The notes under the pieces: generated by a model
Databases searched by the model: none
What the model was told of the DNA's origin: nothing
Seen by the model: the letters and a program-made list of their open reading frames with translations, nothing else
Origin: Vibrio tubiashii
Lineage (GTDB): Bacteria; Pseudomonadota; Gammaproteobacteria; Enterobacterales; Vibrionaceae
Assembly: GCA_000775715.1 (NCBI GenBank)
Contig: JRWQ01000001.1
Span: 124,001 to 188,000 of the forward strand
Length of the DNA stretch: 64,000 nt
Direction: 5' to 3'
In this document: positions 1 to 9,824 of the stretch, piece by piece
Position numbering within the stretch: the stretch's first letter is position 1
Layout: each line of letters begins with the position of its first letter
Made by a program: the position numbers and the translations under genes

Positions 1-227
1 TCATAGACTTCTTTTACATGGGTACCAATAACCACTTGGCATTGACCACCACTCACTACAACGCTTATTACACCATCAATATTTTTAACATTGTCTAGGT
101 TTACACGATCATAGTCATTTAAAACAAGTCTTAATCTTGTCTGACAATGGTTTAAATCTTTAATATTAGATTCACCACCAAGTTCTTTTATAAGCGCTTC
201 TATTAAAGCATTATATTTATCGCTCAT
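1..227 (-). CDS. PTS glucose/beta-glucoside-family EIIBC component, N-terminal EIIB domain (partial)
   Basis: The first 75 codons of a gene transcribed leftwards; the rest lies outside the window. The visible part is a complete-looking EIIB domain of the glucose/beta-glucoside PTS family. It has the phosphocysteine motif NHCQTRLR, with the active Cys at about residue 28, and the typical GGQCQVVIG segment near residues 61-69. In this family the Cys carries the phosphate passed from EIIA to the sugar, and the EIIC membrane domain normally follows. The start ATG at 227 has an AAAGG ribosome site. The sugar cannot be told from this fragment. It is a different PTS family from the lactose/cellobiose-type EIIA, EIIB and EIIC genes found further right. 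Confidence 0.8.
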   Translation of the reverse strand, partial: MSDKYNALIEALIKELGGESNIKDLNHCQTRLRLVLNDYDRVNLDNVKNIDGVISVVVSGGQCQVVIGTHVKEVY

Positions 228-768
228 ATTTACCTTTAATATAAACTTAAGATTAAAGCTTATATCCTCCACTGTTGATGTTTATGTTTATGTTACCTAC
301 CCCCCTAAAGTGCATCCAATACTTTAACCTTATACATAACTATGCCTAGAAAGCATGGTTTCAACACTTCCGTAAAAAAGAAATCATAACTAATTGAAAG
401 TAAAGATTTAAAGTCAAACCCAAACCACAAAAATCGATGTTGCATATCAAGATGGAGACTTATATCCACACTATTTATAGTCTAGTTTTATGACATGACT
501 CACTGATTAACTTCACACCAATCGTGACTTTGTATGTCGACAAGCAGACTCATTACCTCTGTATTACTCATCACCTACATTGCAACTAATTATTTACTTA
601 TTACATAGTTGCAATTATATTGTGTTACATAATATTTCAAGAATTAATTATGTATTATTAGGCAAACATTAAATAAAATCAGGCAAAGCCTATCCTATCT
701 TAACCGTTATATTGAATATCAAACGGCACTATTTCGATATTTCCATCGACACTAAGGAGAGTACTATT
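228..768. other. Divergent intergenic region, no gene seen
   Basis: AT-rich spacer between the leftward EIIBC gene and the rightward CMD-cupin pair. It must hold both promoters. A run of six C residues near 301 and a short repeat of the type ACATAAAC near the EIIBC start are visible. I see no convincing operator, antiterminator hairpin or small gene. Confidence 0.5.
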
Positions 769-1485
769 TTGATTTCAAAATTATTTCATCTGTCAAAGTT
801 ATTTTTTATTGGGGCTCTGTTCACTATTGTGAGTACTAGCCAGCTCCATGCTTCTGAAGAAGGTTTTAACATGAAAGAACAAGCGATTATCCCTATAGCG
901 GCCTTTGCGGCAAATGGCGACATCCCTAACCTCCAAAAGAGTCTAAACGAGGGTCTGGATTCAGGATTAACCATTAATCAAATTAAAGAAGTGCTAAGCC
1001 AAGTTTACGCTTATGCCGGTTTTCCTCGAAGTCTGAATGCACTTGCTGCTTTCATGCAAGTTGTCGAAGAGCGAAAGGAAAAAGGGTTAAAGGATGAAGT
1101 AGGAGCAAGCTCTTCAGCACTACCTACCGACCGCACAAGTCTAAGCTTTGGTACTGATAACCAAACCAAACTTATCGGTGTTGAAGTAAAAGGTCCGCTG
1201 TTTGATTTCGCACCACAAATAGACGAATACCTCAAAGCGCACTTATTTGGCAACATCTTTGAACGCGATTTGCTTTCATGGAGAGAACGTGAGATCGCTA
1301 CAATTTCAATGCTAGCGACTATCCCTGGAGTGAATAGCCAACTTGCGTCTCACTACAACATCAGTATGAACAACGAAGTCACAGAGAGCGAACTCCAGCA
1401 GTTTATTTCTATCCTTAACACGCACTGCGGTGAGCAAATTGCCAACAACGCTCAGCAAGTACTTGATTCAGTATTAAACAAATAA
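769..1485 (+). CDS. Exported carboxymuconolactone decarboxylase (CMD/AhpD-fold) family protein
   Basis: A two-repeat CMD-family protein. Residues following PIAAFAANGD and the second repeat, with the LSWREREIATISML segment, are typical of gamma-carboxymuconolactone decarboxylase-like proteins. Many such proteins are redox or lyase enzymes of unknown substrate. I place the start at a TTG (769) because AAGGAG lies seven bases before it and because the product then begins with a good signal peptide that ends near QLHA. An upstream TTG at 712 is in frame but has no ribosome site and would bury the signal. The single Cys near the C-terminus is not in the CxxC arrangement of AhpD, so peroxidase activity is unlikely. 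The cupin gene follows after 16 bases, so the two are probably co-transcribed and work together in the periplasm. The function is not known. Confidence 0.75.
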   Translation: MISKLFHLSKLFFIGALFTIVSTSQLHASEEGFNMKEQAIIPIAAFAANGDIPNLQKSLNEGLDSGLTINQIKEVLSQVYAYAGFPRSLNALAAFMQVVEERKEKGLKDEVGASSSALPTDRTSLSFGTDNQTKLIGVEVKGPLFDFAPQIDEYLKAHLFGNIFERDLLSWREREIATISMLATIPGVNSQLASHYNISMNNEVTESELQQFISILNTHCGEQIANNAQQVLDSVLNK

Positions 1486-1501
1486 AACAGGAGGAATATC
1501 G

Positions 1502-1990
1502 ATGAAAAACGCACGCCTTGTTTTAGCCACTATCATTGCATCGAGCGCTTTTATTTCGAGCGTCCAAGCAGACGATCACCACAACCATGAACAATCGGTT
1601 TACCGCAGTCAGGACCAAACTTCATTTACTGGTCCAGATAATCTGTTTACCGGTAAAGTTGAGGTCGACACACTGTTCCCTGAAAACGAAATCGCTAACT
1701 ACAGTGCTGCGTACGTGACTTTCGAAGCTGGCGCACGCACCGCTTGGCACAGCCACCCTGCCGGACAACATATAATTGTTACAGAAGGGACTGCGCTGAC
1801 CGGTACTCGCGATGGTAAAGTGGTACGTTTTAGTGAAAACGAAAGTGTTTGGTGTCCACCAGATCTTGATCACTGGCACGGTGCCACACCAGAAGCGCCA
1901 ATGACGCACTTGGTCGTTACCGCATCGAAAGATGGCGAGAATGTCATTTGGAAAGAAAAAGTGACCGATGAACAATATTCGGCTAAGTAA
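1502..1990 (+). CDS. Exported small cupin, manganese hydroxynitrile-lyase-like fold
   Basis: A 162-residue single-domain cupin with a cleavable signal peptide (AXA-type end at SVQA, residue 23). The cupin metal site is clear: HSHPAGQ gives His83, His85 and Gln89, and DHWHGA (residues 123-128) gives the distal His. This His-His-Gln-His set is the one known from the bacterial manganese cupin hydroxynitrile lyases and related small cupins often annotated as quercetinase-like. It differs from the Glu-containing germin set. A GGAGG ribosome site precedes the ATG. CMD and cupin genes are often found paired or fused. Here both are exported, so a two-step periplasmic conversion of a small organic compound is possible, but the substrate cannot be read from the sequence. 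Confidence 0.8.
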   Translation: MKNARLVLATIIASSAFISSVQADDHHNHEQSVYRSQDQTSFTGPDNLFTGKVEVDTLFPENEIANYSAAYVTFEAGARTAWHSHPAGQHIIVTEGTALTGTRDGKVVRFSENESVWCPPDLDHWHGATPEAPMTHLVVTASKDGENVIWKEKVTDEQYSAK

Positions 1991-2036
1991 CCTGCTTTTG
2001 CCTGTGATTAAAAAGTTACGCTAAAATAAACCAACA

Positions 2037-2069
2037 ATACGCCAGCAAACATTGCTGGCGTATTTTTTT
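2037..2069 (+). terminator. Rho-independent terminator of the CMD-cupin pair
   Basis: A perfect 12-bp inverted repeat (ATACGCCAGCAA and its complement, loop of 3) followed by a run of T residues, 47 bases after the cupin stop codon. Confidence 0.9.
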
Positions 2070-2110
2070 ACTATCCTTTCAATAGTGCATGATTACAATG
2101 TCTGCCTACC

Positions 2111-2392
2111 TCATATTAAACACGCCGCTTGCCGGTCTTCCCTCGCTAAACGTTTGTTCTGCTCTATGTAGTAGTCCATACCAAAGTCCGTGAGTTGTAG
2201 CATACCGTCATCAACTTCGATGTAATTACAAAGTATGCAATGTAAACACAGGCGACGCATATCACGCTTGATATATGATTCTAAATGTCTTTTCAACTTA
2301 TGGTATTCCAAGCAGCCTCTTGGTGAACTCATTAACTCGGCAAGCAATTTCAATGTGTCATCATAATAGGTGTACGACTGGTTTGAATACAT
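2111..2392 (-). CDS. Conserved-looking small hypothetical protein (93 aa)
   Basis: I do not recognise this protein. It is helical and charged, with a C-terminal part reading DDGMLQLTDFGMDYYIE that resembles the wing of a small winged-helix domain, so DNA binding is possible. The reading frame is open further upstream to 2500, but that extension contains the hairpin at 2414-2434 that follows the rhamnose operon. The ATG at 2392 has an AAGAG ribosome site, so I use it. The gene lies downstream of fucO in the same direction and may be expressed by read-through. Confidence 0.55.
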   Translation of the reverse strand: MYSNQSYTYYDDTLKLLAELMSSPRGCLEYHKLKRHLESYIKRDMRRLCLHCILCNYIEVDDGMLQLTDFGMDYYIEQNKRLAREDRQAACLI

Positions 2393-2413
2393 AGCTGGTA
2401 CTCTTAAAGAAGT

Positions 2414-2434
2414 AGAGGCCAAACAATGGCCTCT
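2414..2434 (-). terminator. Hairpin at the end of the rhamnose operon
   Basis: Perfect 8-bp stem (AGAGGCCA / TGGCCTCT, loop 5) 75 bases after the fucO stop codon. On the minus strand it is followed only by a mixed TACTTCTTT tract, so it is a weak intrinsic terminator at best. Confidence 0.45.
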
Positions 2435-2508
2435 GGTTTCAGGAGGTGTATTGGGGAAATAAATCGGAACTGTGAGCCAATCCGTGACGAAATGGCTCAC
2501 GATTCAGA

Positions 2509-3651
2509 TTAAAGTGCCTTTTTGTAAAGCTCGATCACTTGCTCTTTGGTCATCGGTTGTGGGTTTCCGCCCGCGCATGGGTCAGCCAATGCGTCTTCAA
2601 CCCAAGTTAACGTATCGGCCTCTGTAACACCTAAAGATGCAAATCCTTCAGGGATCCCGACTCGGCGATTCAGTTCGTGTAACGCCTCAATGGCTGCAAC
2701 ACTGGCTTCTTCTGCGCTCATTTCAGAAGTATTGACGCCCAGAGCTTCTGCCACTTGAGCAAATTTTTCTACGCGGTATGGGCGGTTAAATTCACTGACA
2801 ATTGGCAGTAAAATAGCATTACACACACCGTGAGGAAGATCTTTGTGCGCACCAGCTGGGTGAGCCATCGCGTGTACCATACCTAAGCCAGCACTGTTAA
2901 ATGACAAGCCTGCGATAAATTGACCATACGCCATTTGTTCGCGCGCATTGATATCAGAACCATCATCGACTGCCGCCGGAAGTGCCTGTGCAATAGTCTT
3001 GATCGCTTGCAATGAAATGTAGTCGGTTAAGGTATGTGAGCCAACAGAAACATAGGATTCAACGGCATGAGTCAGTGCGTCAATACCGGTCGCAGCCGTG
3101 GTATCTTTGGGAATACCGAGCATAACACTGGCGTCATTAACTGAGATTTCTGGAATGATTTTGTCAGAGATGATGACATGCTTAACTTGAGTCGCCGTAT
3201 CGGTAATCACGGCATTACTGGTCACTTCCGCCGCGGTACCTGCCGTGGTATTGATCGCGTATAGAGGGGAACCTAAACGCTCAACCTTTTCAACGCCATT
3301 GTAATTTGCAATCGGACCTGGGTTCGCAGACAGAATCTTGATCGCTTTGGCAGTATCAATTGAACTGCCGCCACCAAAACCAATAATGAACGTTGCTTTC
3401 GCGGCATTAAACTCCGCATAAGCATTGTTGACCGTGGCTGTATCAGGGTTAGGACGAACATCTTTGAATAGCGTTAAGTTAAGTGGACTGCTAAGGAGTT
3501 TATCGGCAAAGCCTAGCTCAACCAACATAGGGTCGCAAATAAGCAGACCAGATTCATTACCATGCTCTTGAACCAAACGCTCAATTAGCGCGTCAATTGC
3601 CCCGACGCCTGAGTAGTTTATCTTTGGAAAAGCGAGTTTAAATACACTCAT
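2509..3651 (-). CDS. fucO: Lactaldehyde reductase, iron-dependent alcohol dehydrogenase (FucO)
   Basis: A 380-residue group III (iron-containing) alcohol dehydrogenase, close to the 382-383 residues of E. coli FucO. It reduces the L-lactaldehyde released by rhamnulose-1-phosphate aldolase to 1,2-propanediol, using NADH. The nucleotide-binding GGGSSIDTAKA motif lies near residue 95. The iron ligands of the family are in place: Asp and His in DALTHAVESY, then His in HAMAHPAGA and His in LPHGVCN. An AAGGAG ribosome site precedes the ATG. It is the last gene of rhaB-rhaA-rhaD-fucO, 10 bases after rhaD. Its inclusion in the operon suggests anaerobic or fermentative disposal of lactaldehyde; no lactaldehyde dehydrogenase gene is nearby. 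Confidence 0.92.
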   Translation of the reverse strand: MSVFKLAFPKINYSGVGAIDALIERLVQEHGNESGLLICDPMLVELGFADKLLSSPLNLTLFKDVRPNPDTATVNNAYAEFNAAKATFIIGFGGGSSIDTAKAIKILSANPGPIANYNGVEKVERLGSPLYAINTTAGTAAEVTSNAVITDTATQVKHVIISDKIIPEISVNDASVMLGIPKDTTAATGIDALTHAVESYVSVGSHTLTDYISLQAIKTIAQALPAAVDDGSDINAREQMAYGQFIAGLSFNSAGLGMVHAMAHPAGAHKDLPHGVCNAILLPIVSEFNRPYRVEKFAQVAEALGVNTSEMSAEEASVAAIEALHELNRRVGIPEGFASLGVTEADTLTWVEDALADPCAGGNPQPMTKEQVIELYKKAL

Positions 3652-3661
3652 AGAATACTCC

Positions 3662-4468
3662 TTATAAATTGAATTCGTGCTTTAGGATGTCCATGTTTTC
3701 TTTTGAAACACCTTCTGGCTCAAAGCCTGATGCCGAGCACATCAGATAAAGCTTCGCCCCTTTATTAGCGACATCGATGTAATCGAAGGCTTGCAGTACG
3801 TCATTACCAGATGCGGTCGCACCGTGCTTTTCCCAAATAGCCACATCATTAACAAGTAAAGATTCTGTCGTGTTGTTGGCTAGCTCTTCAGATGAAGGTA
3901 GGCAATATGGGATCATACCGATACCACGGGGAACAAATGCGCGCACTTCTGGCAGCATTTTCCAGCAAGTGTGGGTAAATAATTCACTGCTTTTGGCAAT
4001 TTTAGGGTGATGTGACAACGCAATCAGCTCTAACGGGTGAGTATGAACAACCGACTTGTGGGTGGATCCCGATGCCATTTTTGATACTAAGATCTTAATG
4101 TGACTGATGAACTCTGATGTTGGTGCAAAATCTTGGCTCGCCGCCCCCCCCCACAAAATTTGGAAACCATTGGCTCCAGCATTAATACGCAGAATACAAC
4201 CCGCATAGGCTGGGTCACGCAGTTCACGAATACGCTGACCTGTGCCTTTGACGTAGTATATGCGCCCTGCACTTTCGATTGGCAGTTGAAGTGGTAATGG
4301 TTTTTCTGGAGCGTCAACCTTTTCGACGTCACCAAAGATGTCCGTCAAATCTACCGAAATGTTACCGCCGTTACGTTCAGCCCATTCACGTTGCCAAAGG
4401 TATTGGGAAACTTCGCTGACCTTTTCAATTTCTTGTAGTACTGCTTTATTGAGTTCAATCATGTTCAT
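3662..4468 (-). CDS. rhaD: Rhamnulose-1-phosphate aldolase
   Basis: A class II (zinc) aldolase of 268 residues (E. coli RhaD has 274). It splits L-rhamnulose 1-phosphate into dihydroxyacetone phosphate and L-lactaldehyde in the cytoplasm. The zinc ligands are visible as HTHPLEL (two His) and the His of WEKHGATASG. It is the third gene of the rhamnose operon, between rhaA and fucO. Two starts six bases apart (4468 and 4462) are possible. An unusual feature is an uninterrupted run of nine G residues in the coding strand (4144-4152), which encodes Trp-Gly-Gly-Ala. Such a tract can slip and would then shift the frame. Confidence 0.94.
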   Translation of the reverse strand: MNMIELNKAVLQEIEKVSEVSQYLWQREWAERNGGNISVDLTDIFGDVEKVDAPEKPLPLQLPIESAGRIYYVKGTGQRIRELRDPAYAGCILRINAGANGFQILWGGAASQDFAPTSEFISHIKILVSKMASGSTHKSVVHTHPLELIALSHHPKIAKSSELFTHTCWKMLPEVRAFVPRGIGMIPYCLPSSEELANNTTESLLVNDVAIWEKHGATASGNDVLQAFDYIDVANKGAKLYLMCSASGFEPEGVSKENMDILKHEFNL

Positions 4469-4529
4469 ATTCTCGACATAGAATTTTCAAGGGTGATATG
4501 GTCACCCTTGCCTAATTGGTGTTAATGGA

Positions 4530-5795
4530 TTAACGAGTTGCGACTACTGTTGCTTCGTAATCTTTCACTTCATTCATCCAGTCGAAACCAACTGGAACAT
4601 TCGCTTGTGTACAGTAGTAATCCCAAACAGCCGCCCAAGGTAGAGAATGACACTCTTCCATAAGACCTAAGCGAGTGGTGTAATCGAACGATTCTTCAGC
4701 CGCTTTAAGTACGTCAACTGGCTCAAGCAACGCTTTAAGCAGAGCTTTTTGTGAGTTGCGAGTACCAATTACCCACGCCGCCACGCGGTTGATTGACGCA
4801 TCAAAGAAATCCAGACCGATAGAGACGCGGTCAAGCAGCTTATTGCGTACAATTTCACGCATGATGGCTTGTGTTTCATCATCAAATGAAACCACGTGAT
4901 CTGAGTCCCAACGGATAGGACGAGTAACGTGAAGCTGTAAGTCTTGCACGTACAGTGAACATGCACTGATTTTGTCGCTGATCACTTCAGTTGGGTGGAA
5001 GTGACCCGCATCCAAACATAGGCCTGTTTTTCGAGTAGCAGCGTAAGCTAAGTAAAACTCATTGCTTCCCACTGTGTAAGCTTCTGCACCTATGCCGAAT
5101 AACTTACATTCAACCGCATCTTTGTGGTAAGCAGGGTCGATCTTCTCGCTTAGCGCTTTGTCTAGCGAGTCTGCCAGACGTGCACGAGGTGATAGTCGGT
5201 CAACAGGCTGGTCTTTCATGCCATCAGGAATCCAGATGTTCATGAATGACGGAGAGCCTAACTCACGACCAAAGTATTCTGAAATTTTGCGCGATGCTTT
5301 GACGTGGTCGATCCAGAACTGACGGACTTCTTCATCAGGGTTAGATAGCGTCAAACCATCATCCGCTTTAGGGTGTGAGAATAGCGTCGGGTTAAAATCA
5401 AGCCCAAGATCGAGCTGTTTCGCCCACTCTACCCAGCGTGAGAAATGCTCAGGTTTAATTTGGTCACGCTCTACGTACTCATCAGCGTCAATGTAAATAG
5501 CGTGAAGGTTAACGCGCTTTTTGCCCGGAATCAGTGAGAAGGCTTTTTCCATGTCTGTACGCAACTGATCCGGAGTCGTTGCTGCGCCTGGGTAGTTACC
5601 TGTCGTTTGAATACCGCCACTCAGTGCAACATCAGGAGATTCAAAACCTTTTACATCATCACCCTGCCAGCAGTGAATTGAAATTGGTGTTGTTTTCAGT
5701 TGTTCAATTGCTTTGTCTGTATCGACACCATGCTTTGCAAACACAGATTTTGCCTGCTCGTAGGCTGCTTTGATTTGTTCGTTACTCATTGTCAT
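4530..5795 (-). CDS. rhaA: L-rhamnose isomerase
   Basis: 421 residues, against 419 in E. coli, and similar along its whole length. It converts L-rhamnose to L-rhamnulose in the cytoplasm and needs divalent metals. Recognisable segments include [12 protein letters not shown] near residue 41, [30 protein letters not shown] and [18 protein letters not shown], which hold the metal-binding Glu, Asp and His residues of the family. The gene starts three bases after the rhaB stop codon. Its AGGA ribosome site overlaps the end of rhaB, and the second ATG at 5789 has slightly better spacing, so the true start may be six bases downstream. Confidence 0.96.
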   Translation of the reverse strand: MTMSNEQIKAAYEQAKSVFAKHGVDTDKAIEQLKTTPISIHCWQGDDVKGFESPDVALSGGIQTTGNYPGAATTPDQLRTDMEKAFSLIPGKKRVNLHAIYIDADEYVERDQIKPEHFSRWVEWAKQLDLGLDFNPTLFSHPKADDGLTLSNPDEEVRQFWIDHVKASRKISEYFGRELGSPSFMNIWIPDGMKDQPVDRLSPRARLADSLDKALSEKIDPAYHKDAVECKLFGIGAEAYTVGSNEFYLAYAATRKTGLCLDAGHFHPTEVISDKISACSLYVQDLQLHVTRPIRWDSDHVVSFDDETQAIMREIVRNKLLDRVSIGLDFFDASINRVAAWVIGTRNSQKALLKALLEPVDVLKAAEESFDYTTRLGLMEECHSLPWAAVWDYYCTQANVPVGFDWMNEVKDYEATVVATR

Positions 5796-5798
5796 ATC

Positions 5799-7241
5799 CT
5801 AGTTTGTGATCTGTTGATAGAGGGCTTTTGCTTCATCAAGCCCTTGAATTTGTTTTGGAGTGAAGAAATGCACGTCTGATGACGCATCAATAATGGCGCG
5901 CGCTTCTTCAAGTGAATGTATGGCATCTGTCGCGATAAATTGATTCACCACATTACCAAGCGCCGACGCTTCTGTTGGCTCTGTCGATACCTTGATTTGG
6001 CAAACATCAGCACACAGCTGGTTTAAGAACTTATCTTGGGTACCGCCACCAACGATACGCAGCTCGTTAATAGGTTTGTTTGTCAGCACTGTTAATTGCT
6101 CGAGTACTTGATGATAAGCGAGCGTTAGACTGTCATAGATGCAGCGGATGACCTCTGCCAGTGTCTGTGGAACCTCTTGTTCCCGTTTAATGAACCACTG
6201 CTTGATGGCCTCAGTCATGGACGATGGATTAAGGAAATCATTGTCATTTGGATTAACAATGAACTTAAATGGCGTTTCTTGTGCTGCTAGTTCGGCCATC
6301 TGAGGGAAGGTTAACTCTGGGTTTTCAGCCCGTACGCGCTGAATAAGCCACAGACCCATAATGTTTTTCAGTACACGGTAGCGACCATCAACCCCACCTT
6401 CATTGGTGATGTTGTACTGCTGTGCTAATTCAGAGGTGTATGGCGTTTGGCTCTCAATGCCCAAAAGCGACCATGTGCCCGAACTGAGATAAGCCATGTT
6501 GTCATGAGAAAGTGGCGTGGCAGCAATCGCCGAAGCGGTATCGTGACTTGCCACAGAGCATACTGGGATCACCGTATCTTGAATGTGATATTCACCAACG
6601 ATTTGATTGGGCATTTTAGGTGGCAGCAACCAGTCCATGCTCGCGCCGCACGCTTCAACCAACTTTTCATCCCACACTTTTTGCTCGCATTTAAGCATTT
6701 GACTGGTAGATGCATTGGTATATTCGCAGTGCTTTACGCCGGACAGCTTGTAATTTAAGTAATCAGGCACAAATAGCAGCGTATCAATGTCTGAATACCA
6801 TTCTGGTCGTTGCTCAGAAAGTGCTTTGAGTTGATATAAGGTATTGAAAGGAAGAAATTGGATTCCCGTAGACTGGTAGATATCACTCTTCGTCAGGTTA
6901 CTGTCACTCAGCAACTTCTCCTGCATACCTTCAGTACGGGTGTCTCGATAGCTAACGAATGGCCCAAGTGGTTCAGCAGACTTATTCAGAAGAACAAAAT
7001 CAACGCCCCAGGTATCAATGCCGAGAGAATCAATGTTGACTCCTGCTGCGCGGACTTTATTGATACCTTCTACGATCTCCGCATAGATACCATCAAGATC
7101 CCAACAAGAATGCCCGGCGTTGATGACTTGTTCGTTTTTAAAACGATGAAACTCCTCTAAAGACACTTTACCTTGTTTAAGGTAACCAACCATCACGCGG
7201 CCGCTTGAAGCCCCTAGGTCTACTGCGATTACTGCTTTCAT
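5799..7241 (-). CDS. rhaB: Rhamnulokinase
   Basis: A 480-residue FGGY-family carbohydrate kinase (E. coli RhaB has 489). It phosphorylates L-rhamnulose at O1 with ATP. The N-terminal phosphate-binding segment VDLGASSGR and the later HDTASA, SGTWSL and RIVGGGTQDKFLNQ motifs are typical of RhaB. It is the first gene of the rhamnose operon. Upstream are a CRP-like site and a leader hairpin, and the RhaS-like regulator gene lies 180 bases before it on the same strand. Confidence 0.95.
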   Translation of the reverse strand: MKAVIAVDLGASSGRVMVGYLKQGKVSLEEFHRFKNEQVINAGHSCWDLDGIYAEIVEGINKVRAAGVNIDSLGIDTWGVDFVLLNKSAEPLGPFVSYRDTRTEGMQEKLLSDSNLTKSDIYQSTGIQFLPFNTLYQLKALSEQRPEWYSDIDTLLFVPDYLNYKLSGVKHCEYTNASTSQMLKCEQKVWDEKLVEACGASMDWLLPPKMPNQIVGEYHIQDTVIPVCSVASHDTASAIAATPLSHDNMAYLSSGTWSLLGIESQTPYTSELAQQYNITNEGGVDGRYRVLKNIMGLWLIQRVRAENPELTFPQMAELAAQETPFKFIVNPNDNDFLNPSSMTEAIKQWFIKREQEVPQTLAEVIRCIYDSLTLAYHQVLEQLTVLTNKPINELRIVGGGTQDKFLNQLCADVCQIKVSTEPTEASALGNVVNQFIATDAIHSLEEARAIIDASSDVHFFTPKQIQGLDEAKALYQQITN

Positions 7242-7251
7242 CTCTGTTTAC

Positions 7252-7272
7252 ACCTCTCTCATTGATAGAGGT
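7252..7272 (-). promoter_or_regulatory. Leader hairpin next to the rhaB ribosome site
   Basis: Inverted repeat ACCTCT / AGAGGT with a 9-base loop, 10 bases before the rhaB ATG. One arm contains the AGAGG that would serve as ribosome site, so pairing could limit rhaB translation. Whether it forms is not known. Confidence 0.35.
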
Positions 7273-7350
7273 ATTAAAGCGAAATCGGACGGTGAATAAC
7301 TTTGTTTTTCTGCCCTGGTTTTATGAGTTGGGCATTTTTGTCTAGGTTAG

Positions 7351-7366
7351 CATGACAAAGTTCACA
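7351..7366 (-). promoter_or_regulatory. CRP-like site upstream of rhaB
   Basis: On the minus strand this reads TGTGA-N6-TCATG, one base away from the CRP consensus TGTGA-N6-TCACA. It lies about 110 bases before the rhaB start. Catabolite control of the rhamnose operon by CRP together with RhaS is known in E. coli, so the placement is sensible. Confidence 0.5.
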
Positions 7367-7420
7367 ACTTAGAGCGTACCAGTAACAATAGTTAATAACG
7401 TGTTCCAGAGTTCTGCTGGC

Positions 7421-8236
7421 CTAAGTACCCAAGCGAATTTCTCTCGGAGTCGCGTTAAATACCTTTTTAAACTTACTAGAGAAGTAGTTTGAGTCCTGAA
7501 AGCCCACATCGAAGGCAATATCGGTGATAGAACGGTCGCTATGCCTCAACGCTTCAAGCGCTTTGCTCATACGAATGTGATTTAGATAGTTGGGATAGCT
7601 CATTCCTGTCAGTCTGGATAGGATTTTGGATAGCTGTTTTGTTGACATCCCCACCTGCTCTGCCAGATCCTGTAAGCTAAACTGCTCTGCGTAATTTTGG
7701 TGTAAATATCCCATAATAGACAAGACCTTATCTTGGTCTGATTCACCCTCAAGCGAATAAATACGCCCGCGCGATAGCTCAACAAGCAACAAGTTAAACA
7801 GTGACTGACAGACAATTTTTGATTCAAACGTCCCTGCGCCTATTTCGCTATCCAAACGAGTGATAAGTCTATTTGCGGTTTCACTGCTTTGGTCGTTAAT
7901 AAACCAACCTCGACTCTGCTGCTCTGTATTCGGGATGTATTTTGCAATTGATGAGTCCACGGCCAATTTACTTTGGTCGAACAATACATTGCTTAGATGT
8001 AACCCGTTAACATTCTCAAATAAGTGGCGGTCCTCTCTTTTTATAAAACAAACGTAATTTTTACTCAGATTCATTGGGATGTCGTTGATAACATGAGTTC
8101 CCGAACCTCCAGATACCAACATAAGTTCCTCAAAAGCGTGTGCGTGCTCTGGATAAGGTTCTTGCGGCGCCCTTAACTCAGTGGCAATTGGCATGTCAGA
8201 GCTAACAAAAAATTCATTCGGTTTTAAATAAATCAT
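7421..8236 (-). CDS. rhaS: RhaS-like AraC-family activator of rhamnose genes
   Basis: 271 residues with the two-part plan of RhaS: an N-terminal cupin-type sugar-binding domain (PYPEHAHAFEELMLVSGGSGTHV near residue 30, FIKREDRHLFENV near residue 60) and a C-terminal pair of AraC helix-turn-helix motifs (AEQVGMSTKQLSKIL and IAFDVGFQDSNYFSSKFKK). It matches E. coli RhaS in arrangement and in many residues. I choose the ATG at 8236 because the product then begins like RhaS; a TTG at 8284 overlaps the hairpin of the preceding operon. It lies just upstream of rhaB on the same strand and probably activates rhaB-rhaA-rhaD-fucO in response to L-rhamnose. No rhaR or rhamnose transporter gene is present in the window. 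Confidence 0.8.
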   Translation of the reverse strand: MIYLKPNEFFVSSDMPIATELRAPQEPYPEHAHAFEELMLVSGGSGTHVINDIPMNLSKNYVCFIKREDRHLFENVNGLHLSNVLFDQSKLAVDSSIAKYIPNTEQQSRGWFINDQSSETANRLITRLDSEIGAGTFESKIVCQSLFNLLLVELSRGRIYSLEGESDQDKVLSIMGYLHQNYAEQFSLQDLAEQVGMSTKQLSKILSRLTGMSYPNYLNHIRMSKALEALRHSDRSITDIAFDVGFQDSNYFSSKFKKVFNATPREIRLGT

Positions 8237-8275
8237 AAGCAAACCATTTAAAGCAATGGGGTAGCAGAAACAAAC

Positions 8276-8303
8276 AAGCTGCAACCTGATTAGGGTGCAG
8301 CTT
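8276..8303 (-). terminator. Hairpin after bglA
   Basis: Twelve-bp stem with one mismatch (AAGCTGCA.CCT and complement, loop 4), 30 bases after the bglA stop on the minus strand, followed by a broken T tract (TGTTTGTTT). Probable terminator of EIIB-EIIA-bglA. Confidence 0.55.
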
Positions 8304-8333
8304 GGTCCTCAAGTCTTGGTTCAGATTACCTGC

Positions 8334-9782
<1,449 letters not shown>

Positions 9783-9824
9783 TTAAGCTTACTAAGCCAT
9801 ACGCTGGTACGGCTTAGATTGAAG

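Noticed and set aside
2400..2500. A longer N-terminus (129 residues) for the small protein after fucO
   Set aside because: The extension includes the operon-end hairpin and has no ribosome site; the internal ATG at 2392 is more likely.
4140..4160. A frameshift in rhaD at the G tract
   Set aside because: The frame is intact as given and the aldolase reads through with normal zinc-site motifs on both sides.
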